From the NCBI GenBank assembly GCA_900754495.1, contig CAAEDC010000047.1, forward strand, positions 1 to 9,887: a stretch of 9,887 nucleotides of DNA, in the 5' to 3' direction. The DNA comes from Eggerthellaceae bacterium (GTDB lineage Bacteria > Actinomycetota > Coriobacteriia > Coriobacteriales > Eggerthellaceae). The notes beneath the pieces were generated by a model. That model was not told where the DNA came from. It saw only the letters and a program-made list of their open reading frames with translations, and searched no databases. The translations under genes and the position numbers were made by a program. Below are positions 4,806-9,887 of the stretch, piece by piece (the first letter of the stretch is position 1; each line of letters begins with the position of its first letter).

Positions 4806-6961
4806 TCTCGTATCTGAAGAACTTCCTGGGAGCGGTCGCTATCATCGTCGTGCTGCTGATCGTCCAGGCGGCGACCGACCTCTCCCTTCCGCACTACACG
4901 TCCAACATCGTCGACGTGGGCATCCAGCAATCCGGCATCGAGCATGCGGCGACCGACGCGATGAGCGCCGAGACGTTCGATGCCCTCTGCATGCTCGGAA
5001 CCGACGAGGACGAGTCGACGTTGCGCTCGGCGTACTCCCTGGACGACGACGGCCTGTACCATCTCTCGGATGCCGCGCGCAAGGATCTGGACACGCTCGA
5101 CGACGTCGTCGCGTTCCCGCTCGTCGCCGTCCACTATGCCGAGCAGGCGGGTTTCGACCTCGATGGGCTCAGCGCCGCTTACGAATCGGGCTTCGTCACG
5201 AAGGATCAGATCCAAGAGCAGCTCGACGCGTTCCGCTCCCAGATGGGCGAGGGTACCGAGGCGTTGCTCTCGCAACAGGCGATCGAAGCCGCCAAGGCAG
5301 AGTACCAGGCGATCGGCTACGACACGACGGCCATGCAGATGGGCTACCTGCTGCGCGTCGGCGCGCTCATGCTCGGCTTGACCGCGCTCGGCATGCTCGC
5401 GGCGGTGGGCGTCGGCTTCATGGCGTCGCGCACGGCGGCCGGCGTGGGCCGATCGCTGCGTCAGCGCCTGTTTGAGCGCGTCGTCGCCTTCTCCGACCGC
5501 GAGGTGCAGAGCTTCTCCGCCGCCTCGCTCATCACGCGCGGCACCAACGACATCCAGCAGATCCAGATGGTCACCGTGATGCTTCTGCGCATGGTGCTCT
5601 ACGCCCCCATCCTCGCGATCGGCGGCATCATCATGGTCTCGACGACCAACGCCGCGATGAGCTGGATCATCGTGCTGGCGGTCGTCTGCCTGTTCGTCGT
5701 CGTGGGCGTGCTCATGGTCTTCGCCATGCCGAAGTTCCGCATCATGCAGAAGCTCATCGACCGCGTGAACCTCGTCGCGCGCGAGATGCTCACCGGACTG
5801 CCGGTCATCCGCGCCTTCGACCGCCAGCGCTACGAGCAGGATCGCTTCGACGACGCGAGCCGCACGCTCTACCGCACGCAGCTGTTCACCAACCGCGTCA
5901 TGACGTTCATGATGCCCTCGATGATGCTCATCATGAACGGCGTCAGCGTCCTGATCATCTGGATCGGCGGCAGCTACATCGACAACGGCACGATCCAGAC
6001 CGGTGACATGATCGCGTTCATCTCCTATTCGATGACGATCATCGCGTCATTTTTGATCATCGGCATGATCTCCATCATGCTGCCGCGCGCGGACGTCGCC
6101 GCCCAGCGCGTCAACGAGGTGCTGGGAACCGAGCCGAGCATCGAGGATCCCGTCCACCCGCGCGACGGCGAGCTGCCCAGCCGGGGCGGGGCGCGCGTCG
6201 AGTTCGACGACGTCGCGTTCGGCTATGACGACGAGGACGGCGACGGGGCGCCCGAGCCGGTGCTGCAGCACGTCAGCTTCACGGCCGAGCCCGGGACGGT
6301 GTGCGCGATCGTCGGGTCGACGGGCTCGGGCAAATCGACCGTCATCAAGCTGATCGAGCGCTTCTACGACGTGACGTCGGGCTCCGTCAAGATCGACGGC
6401 GTCGACGTGCGCGAGCTGTCGCAGGAGAAGCTGCGCGGCACGGTCGGCTACGTCCCCCAGAAGGCGTTCCTGTTCACGGGCACCATCGACTCGAACATCG
6501 CCTACGCGGACGCCGGCATGCCCGACGAGCGCGTCGAGGAGGCGGCGCGGATCGCCCAGTCGAGCGATTTCATCGAGGCGAAGCCCGAGGGCTACGAAAG
6601 CTCGATCGCCCAGGGCGGCACCAACGTCTCGGGCGGCCAGCGCCAGCGCCTGTGCATCGCGCGCGCCATCGCCGCCGACTCGCGCGTCCTGGTGTTCGAC
6701 GACAGCTTCTCGGCGCTCGACTACAAGACCGACTCCAACCTGCGGCTCGCGCTGCGCCAGAACCTGGGCGACCGGACCCTCGTCATCGTCGCGCAGCGCA
6801 TCTCGACGGTCATGGATGCCGACCAGATCATCGTGCTCGAGGAGGGGCGCATGGTCGGCAAGGGCACGCATGCCGAGCTGATGGAATCGTGCGAGGAGTA
6901 CCGGGAGATCGCGTATTCGCAGCTCTCGGAGGAGGAGTTGAAGGGAGGTGATGCCGCATGA
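4796..6961 (+). CDS. ABC exporter half-transporter, degenerate-site subunit of a heterodimer
   Basis: A 721-residue membrane/ATPase fusion (exporter type IV fold), one half of a probable heterodimeric multidrug exporter. TM1 is at about 11-30. A long insert, about 31-183, follows before TM2 (about 185-208); the remaining membrane helices extend to about 430. The ATPase domain has Tyr477 (A-loop), Walker A GSTGSGKST (507-515, Lys513), Q-loop Gln555, signature VSGGQ (611-615) and Walker B VLVFD (631-635). The catalytic Glu is replaced by Asp636, and the H-loop His by Gln667. These changes are known from the non-hydrolysing site of heterodimeric exporters such as TM287/288 and BmrCD. The signature is normal and would complete the active site of the partner. 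The start lies inside the marR gene (10-base overlap) with GAGGA nine bases upstream, which suggests translational coupling. The substrate is unknown. Confidence 0.95.
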   Translation: MRIISYLKNFLGAVAIIVVLLIVQAATDLSLPHYTSNIVDVGIQQSGIEHAATDAMSAETFDALCMLGTDEDESTLRSAYSLDDDGLYHLSDAARKDLDTLDDVVAFPLVAVHYAEQAGFDLDGLSAAYESGFVTKDQIQEQLDAFRSQMGEGTEALLSQQAIEAAKAEYQAIGYDTTAMQMGYLLRVGALMLGLTALGMLAAVGVGFMASRTAAGVGRSLRQRLFERVVAFSDREVQSFSAASLITRGTNDIQQIQMVTVMLLRMVLYAPILAIGGIIMVSTTNAAMSWIIVLAVVCLFVVVGVLMVFAMPKFRIMQKLIDRVNLVAREMLTGLPVIRAFDRQRYEQDRFDDASRTLYRTQLFTNRVMTFMMPSMMLIMNGVSVLIIWIGGSYIDNGTIQTGDMIAFISYSMTIIASFLIIGMISIMLPRADVAAQRVNEVLGTEPSIEDPVHPRDGELPSRGGARVEFDDVAFGYDDEDGDGAPEPVLQHVSFTAEPGTVCAIVGSTGSGKSTVIKLIERFYDVTSGSVKIDGVDVRELSQEKLRGTVGYVPQKAFLFTGTIDSNIAYADAGMPDERVEEAARIAQSSDFIEAKPEGYESSIAQGGTNVSGGQRQRLCIARAIAADSRVLVFDDSFSALDYKTDSNLRLALRQNLGDRTLVIVAQRISTVMDADQIIVLEEGRMVGKGTHAELMESCEEYREIAYSQLSEEELKGGDAA
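6943..6960 (+). promoter_or_regulatory. Strong ribosome binding site and start codon for the second exporter gene
   Basis: GGGAGGTGAT (6943-6952) is a near-perfect Shine-Dalgarno sequence, with the ATG at 6958-6960 nine bases after GGAGG. The ATG overlaps the TGA of the first exporter gene (ATGA). This is the best initiation signal in the operon, yet it opens a different frame from the transporter body that begins at 7217. Confidence 0.85.
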
Positions 6962-7216
6962 GCGCCAACGAGAGGATGAGGGCGGCAGGAGAGCGCGCCC
7001 AGCGCAGACGCGCGGGACTCGATCCCGCCGCCGAGACGGCAGCCGCTGCGGCCATGCAGCCCCAGACCGTTCCCTTCGGGGCTCCCGGCACCACCTCCGA
7101 GGAGCGCGCGGCGCGCCGCGAGGCATCGGCGTACGCCATGGAGCAGGTGGCTGCCGCCGCCGAGGGGCGCCGAGCCGCGCCGCCGCCGCGGTCCGGGCGG
7201 CGGGCACCACGGACGC
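6958..7216 (+). other. N-terminal extension of the second exporter, in a shifted frame
   Basis: From the well-placed ATG at 6958 the frame encodes an alanine/arginine-rich, probably disordered segment beginning MSANERMRAAGERAQRRRAG and reaching EQVAAAAEG at about 7167. Beyond that point this frame has no sensible protein, while the next frame reads RRRGPGGGHHGR directly into the transporter start MMPGAKAKDFKGT. Removing a single G from GGGG at 7164-7167 joins the two into one continuous extension. The shifted frame is closed upstream by TGA at 6977-6979 and has no ATG, GTG or TTG before 7217. I read this as the 5' part of the exporter gene, separated from the rest by a one-base indel. It could be a sequencing error, a phase-variable tract, a true mutation or, less likely, programmed frameshifting. 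Confidence 0.65.
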
Positions 7217-9019
7217 ATGATGCCGGGCGCCAAGGCGAAGGATTTCAAGGGCACGATGAAGCGCATGATCCGCTTCATGGGCCGGTTCAAGGCGGCGCTC
7301 ATCGTCGTGTTCCTGTTCGCGATCGGCTCGACGATCTTCAACATCATCGGGCCCAAGGTGCTCTCGCAGGCGACGACCGAGCTGTTCAACGGCATCGGCG
7401 CCAAGATCGCGGGCACGGGCGGCATCGACTACGACGCGGTGGCGGGCATCCTCGCCGCGACGCTCGCGCTGTACCTGGTGAGCGCCGCGTGCTCGTTCGT
7501 GCAGGGCTGGATGATGTCGTCGGTCTCGCAGCGGACGTGCTACCAGATGCGCGCCGACATCGCCGCCAAGATCGACCGGATGCCCATGGGGTATTTCGAG
7601 CGCACGTCGGTCGGCGACACGCTCTCGCGCATCACCAACGACATCGACACGCTCGGGCAGAGCTTCAACCAGGGCGTCACGCAGCTCATCACCAGCATCA
7701 CGATGATCATCGGCGTGCTCATCATGATGGTGTCCATCAACCCGATCATGGCGCTCGTCACGGTGTTCATCATCCCGGTGGCGGCGGTCCTGGTGCGGAT
7801 CATCGTGTCGCGCTCCCAGCGCTACTTCCGTCAGCAGCAGGAATCGCTCGGCCTCATCAACGGCCAGGTCGAGGAGACCTTCTCCGGCCATGCGGTCGTG
7901 AAGGCGTTCTGCCAGGAGAAGCGCGTGGTCGGCCAGTTCGCCAAGACGAACGACCGCCTGTTCGAGAGCGCGTGGAAGTCTCAGTTCCTCTCGGGCCTCA
8001 TGCAGCCGGTCATGAACTTCGTCAGCAACGCCGGCTACGTTGCCGTCGCGATCCTGGGAAGCTTCTTCGCCGTGCAGGGCATCATCACCGTCGGCGACAT
8101 CCAGGCGTTCATCCAGTACGTCAAGAACTTCACGCAGCCGATCACCCAGCTCGCGCAGGTCTCCAACATCCTGCAGCAGATGGCCGCGTCTGCCGAGCGC
8201 GTCTTCGAGTTCCTGGACGCACCCGAGGTGAAGGTCGAGCAGGCGAGCGTCTCGGCCGCCGACGTCTCCTGCGACGTCGAGTTCGACCACGTGGCGTTCG
8301 GCTACGAGGAGGGCAAGACGATCATCCACGACTTCTCCGCCCAGGTGAGGGAGGGCCAGACGGTCGCGCTCGTCGGCCCGACCGGCGCGGGCAAGACGAC
8401 GATGGTCAAGCTGCTCATGCGCTTCTACGACGTCGATGGCGGCGCCATACGCATCGGCGGGCACGATATCCGCGCCTTCGACCGCAACGACCTGCGCGGC
8501 ATGTTCGCGATGGTGCTGCAGGAGACGTGGCTGTTCAAGGGCACCGTGCGCGAGAACATCCGCTACGGCAAGCTCGACGCCACCGACGAGGAGGTCGAGG
8601 CGGCGGCGAAGGCGGCCTACGCCCACCACTTCATCACGACGCTGCCGCACGGCTACGACACCGAGATCAACGAGGACGCGAGCAACATCAGCCAGGGCCA
8701 GCGCCAGCTGCTCACGATAGCGCGCGCCATCCTCGCAGACCGGCGCATGCTGATCCTGGACGAGGCCACCTCCAGCGTCGACACCCGCACCGAGGAGCGC
8801 ATCCAGAAGGCGATGGACAACCTGATGGCGGGCCGCACCTCCTTCGTCATCGCGCACCGCCTGTCGACCATCCGCAATGCGGACCTGATCCTGGTGATCC
8901 GCGACGGCGACATCGTCGAGCAGGGCACCCATGACGAGCTTTTGGACGCCGGCGGGTTCTATGCGGACCTGTACACGTCGCAGTTTGCCAAGGAAGGCCA
9001 GATGGGGGATGAGGAGTAG
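7217..9019 (+). CDS. ABC exporter half-transporter, catalytic subunit of a heterodimer
   Basis: A 600-residue half-transporter from the ATG at 7217, partner of the preceding gene. Six membrane helices span about 26-310. The ATPase domain has Tyr363 (A-loop), Walker A GPTGAGKTT (387-395, Lys393), Q-loop Gln435, signature ISQGQ (491-495), Walker B LILDE (512-516) with catalytic Glu516, and H-loop His547. The altered signature (SQGQ instead of SGGQ) faces the degenerate Walker site of the partner, and the intact Glu/His site faces the partner's normal signature. This asymmetry is typical of TM287/288-like pairs. Start: 7217 gives a complete transporter but has only a weak GGGCGGCGGG upstream. 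The strong start at 6958 belongs to the same gene through an apparent one-base frame break at about 7164-7190. If that break is real, an internal start would still yield a working protein. The substrate is probably amphipathic drugs or a native lipid/peptide (inferred). Confidence 0.9.
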   Translation: MMPGAKAKDFKGTMKRMIRFMGRFKAALIVVFLFAIGSTIFNIIGPKVLSQATTELFNGIGAKIAGTGGIDYDAVAGILAATLALYLVSAACSFVQGWMMSSVSQRTCYQMRADIAAKIDRMPMGYFERTSVGDTLSRITNDIDTLGQSFNQGVTQLITSITMIIGVLIMMVSINPIMALVTVFIIPVAAVLVRIIVSRSQRYFRQQQESLGLINGQVEETFSGHAVVKAFCQEKRVVGQFAKTNDRLFESAWKSQFLSGLMQPVMNFVSNAGYVAVAILGSFFAVQGIITVGDIQAFIQYVKNFTQPITQLAQVSNILQQMAASAERVFEFLDAPEVKVEQASVSAADVSCDVEFDHVAFGYEEGKTIIHDFSAQVREGQTVALVGPTGAGKTTMVKLLMRFYDVDGGAIRIGGHDIRAFDRNDLRGMFAMVLQETWLFKGTVRENIRYGKLDATDEEVEAAAKAAYAHHFITTLPHGYDTEINEDASNISQGQRQLLTIARAILADRRMLILDEATSSVDTRTEERIQKAMDNLMAGRTSFVIAHRLSTIRNADLILVIRDGDIVEQGTHDELLDAGGFYADLYTSQFAKEGQMGDEE

Positions 9020-9039
9020 CCCGTCCCGCCGCGGACGGG
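9020..9039 (+). terminator. Hairpin after the exporter operon
   Basis: CCCGTCC (9020-9026) and GGACGGG (9033-9039) form a perfect 7-bp stem with a 6-nt loop that starts immediately after the exporter stop codon. GC-rich sequence follows and no U-tract, so it may protect the mRNA end or act with Rho and is not a classic intrinsic terminator. Confidence 0.5.
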
Positions 9040-9056
9040 GACGGCGCGGGGCGTGA

Positions 9057-9065
9057 TGGTATAAT
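9057..9065 (+). promoter_or_regulatory. Extended -10 promoter of the HAD gene
   Basis: TGGTATAAT is a consensus extended -10 element (TGn plus TATAAT at 9060-9065). No good -35 is seen 17 bases upstream, as is common for extended -10 promoters. The start of transcription would be at about 9072, leaving a leader of about 36 bases before the ATG at 9108. It makes the HAD gene independent of the exporter operon. Confidence 0.65.
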
Positions 9066-9107
9066 TCACGGAGGCCATTCAACAGATGAAAGCGAGATGC
9101 CGATTTG

Positions 9108-9848
9108 ATGTCTTCCGAGCGCGTTACCGACCACACCCCGCGCAGCGAGCAGAGCAGCCCCGCGCCGTCCTCGTCCGAGAGCGGCAAGGTGCGCCTCGCC
9201 GTGTTCGATTTCGACGGCACGAGCATCGACGGCAACTCCCCGGTCATGCTCGTCAGCCACCTTGCGCGGCGCCGCATGATCGGCAAACGCATCACGCTGC
9301 GCATCGCGCTGTGGGGTCTGCGCTACAAGCTGCGCCTTCCCCAGAACGAGAGCTGGGTGCGCGGCATGGTGTTCTCGGCGTTCGAGGGCAAGCCTGTCGC
9401 CGAGGTGGACGCCTACCTCGCGCGCTTCTACGAGGACAAGATCGCCAAGCGCTTCCGTCCCGAGGCGGCCGAGACCATGCGCCGGCATGCAGAGGAGGGC
9501 GTCGTCGTGGTCGTCGTGTCCGCGACGTTCGAGCCGATCATCATCCGCTGCATGCAGGACCATCCGATCCAGTACCAGATCTCCACGCGCATGAAGGTCG
9601 CCGAGGACGGCACCTACACGCGCGAGGTGGAGGGGCTCCCCGTCGAGGGCGACGAGAAGCTCGCGGCCCTGACCCGCTTCGCCGACGGACGCTTCGGCGC
9701 GGGCAACTGGGAGATCGCGCATGCCTACGGCGACCACCATTCCGACCGCACGCTGCTCAAGGCCGCCAAGACGGCCCATGCCGTCGATCCCGACCGCCCG
9801 CTCACGCGCACGGCGCGCCGCATGGGCTGGGAGATCCTCGACTGGTAG
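9108..9848 (+). CDS. HAD-IB family hydrolase (phosphoserine-phosphatase-like)
   Basis: A 246-residue soluble phosphatase-like protein of the haloacid dehalogenase superfamily. All four motifs are present: motif I DFDGT with nucleophile Asp34 and acid/base Asp36, motif II VSAT (Ser138), motif III EGDEK (Lys184) and motif IV YGDHHSD (Asp209, Asp213). The helical cap between motifs I and II (about 45-130) and the overall layout fit the HAD-IB group that includes SerB and small uncharacterised phosphatases, so a small phosphorylated metabolite or lipid phosphate is the likely substrate. Residues 1-28 are Ser/Pro/Glu-rich and probably disordered. Start: TTG at 9105 and ATG at 9108 are adjacent and the ATG is preferred. 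The ribosome binding site is weak (AAAGCGAG). The better GGAGG at 9070-9074 overlaps the predicted transcript start and points to an ATG (9086) in another frame. The specific substrate is not known. Confidence 0.9.
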   Translation: MSSERVTDHTPRSEQSSPAPSSSESGKVRLAVFDFDGTSIDGNSPVMLVSHLARRRMIGKRITLRIALWGLRYKLRLPQNESWVRGMVFSAFEGKPVAEVDAYLARFYEDKIAKRFRPEAAETMRRHAEEGVVVVVVSATFEPIIIRCMQDHPIQYQISTRMKVAEDGTYTREVEGLPVEGDEKLAALTRFADGRFGAGNWEIAHAYGDHHSDRTLLKAAKTAHAVDPDRPLTRTARRMGWEILDW

Positions 9849-9861
9849 CAAGCATCGCGAT

Positions 9862-9887
9862 GTGACAGGGGACGGCCCCGCTGTCAC
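9862..9887. repeat. REP-like palindrome, cut by the window end
   Basis: GTGACAG (9862-9868) and CTGTCAC (9881-9887) form a 7-bp stem, extended by GGG/CCC around a short loop containing GGGGACGG. It lies 13 bases after the HAD stop and could act as a terminator stem, but the window ends at the last stem base. The GGGGACGG core between GTGACA/TGTCAC arms resembles dispersed intergenic palindromes that I recall in many gut bacteria. Confidence 0.6.

Noticed and set aside
7191..8934. Continuation of the 6958 frame through the exporter body
   Set aside because: Beyond about 7190 the frame is an Arg/His/Pro-rich shadow of the exporter, whose Walker and signature motifs lie in the next frame. Only the part before about 7167 looks like genuine protein.
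6047..9304. A 1085-residue open frame on the minus strand
   Set aside because: It is antisense to two clear ABC exporter genes, rich in Arg/His/Asp with no domain, and explained by high GC removing stop codons.
9086..9865. Plus-strand frame starting at an ATG with GGAGG eleven bases upstream
   Set aside because: The frame is a shadow of the HAD gene, whose four catalytic motifs are in another frame, and GGAGG overlaps the predicted transcription start so would hardly function as a ribosome binding site.

Overview
The window reads as chromosomal DNA from a GC-rich Gram-positive bacterium. High GC, dense overlapping long open frames on both strands, the sigma-70-type promoters and the character of the ABC-exporter proteins suggest an actinobacterium, most likely class Coriobacteriia (gut Collinsella/Olsenella/Slackia-like relatives). 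The placement rests on recalled family resemblance and was not tested by a search.

Left part (about 87-2850, minus strand): a three-gene metal-resistance operon read leftwards. It encodes an SmtB/CadC-type ArsR repressor, a free-standing 72-residue HMA metal-binding protein, and a P1B-2 type Zn/Cd/Pb-exporting ATPase that lacks its own N-terminal metal-binding domain. A strong promoter (TTGACA-N16-TATACT) with an overlapping SmtB-type inverted repeat sits directly upstream of the repressor gene. A perfect 13-bp hairpin follows the ATPase gene. The expected logic is that metal binds the repressor, the promoter opens, and the HMA protein and the pump are produced together.

Middle (about 2850-4240): a roughly 1.4-kb stretch with no convincing protein gene, lower in GC than its flanks. 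It holds one clear RNA gene, tRNA-Asp(GTC) on the minus strand, with its own promoter and a rho-independent terminator. It also holds an unusual number of short direct, tandem and inverted repeats: a CTGTC-rich cluster, a 21-bp repeat pair plus an inverted copy, two small tandem repeats, a 38-bp-period pair and a 34-bp-period array just upstream of the next operon. Their role is unknown. They may be regulatory sites, REP-like elements or remnants of mobile DNA.

Right part (4218-9019, plus strand): a drug-efflux style operon of a MarR-family repressor and two ABC exporter half-transporters, joined by 10-bp and 4-bp start/stop overlaps. The two half-transporters complement each other. The first has a degenerate Walker B and H-loop but a normal signature motif, and the second has a catalytic Glu and His but an altered signature, as in heterodimeric exporters such as TM287/288 and BmrCD. 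The second half-transporter appears to carry a one-base frame break: the strong ribosome binding site and the overlapping ATG start a different frame from the one encoding the transporter body. The window closes with a HAD-IB family phosphatase-like gene under its own extended -10 promoter, followed by a REP-like palindrome cut by the window edge.
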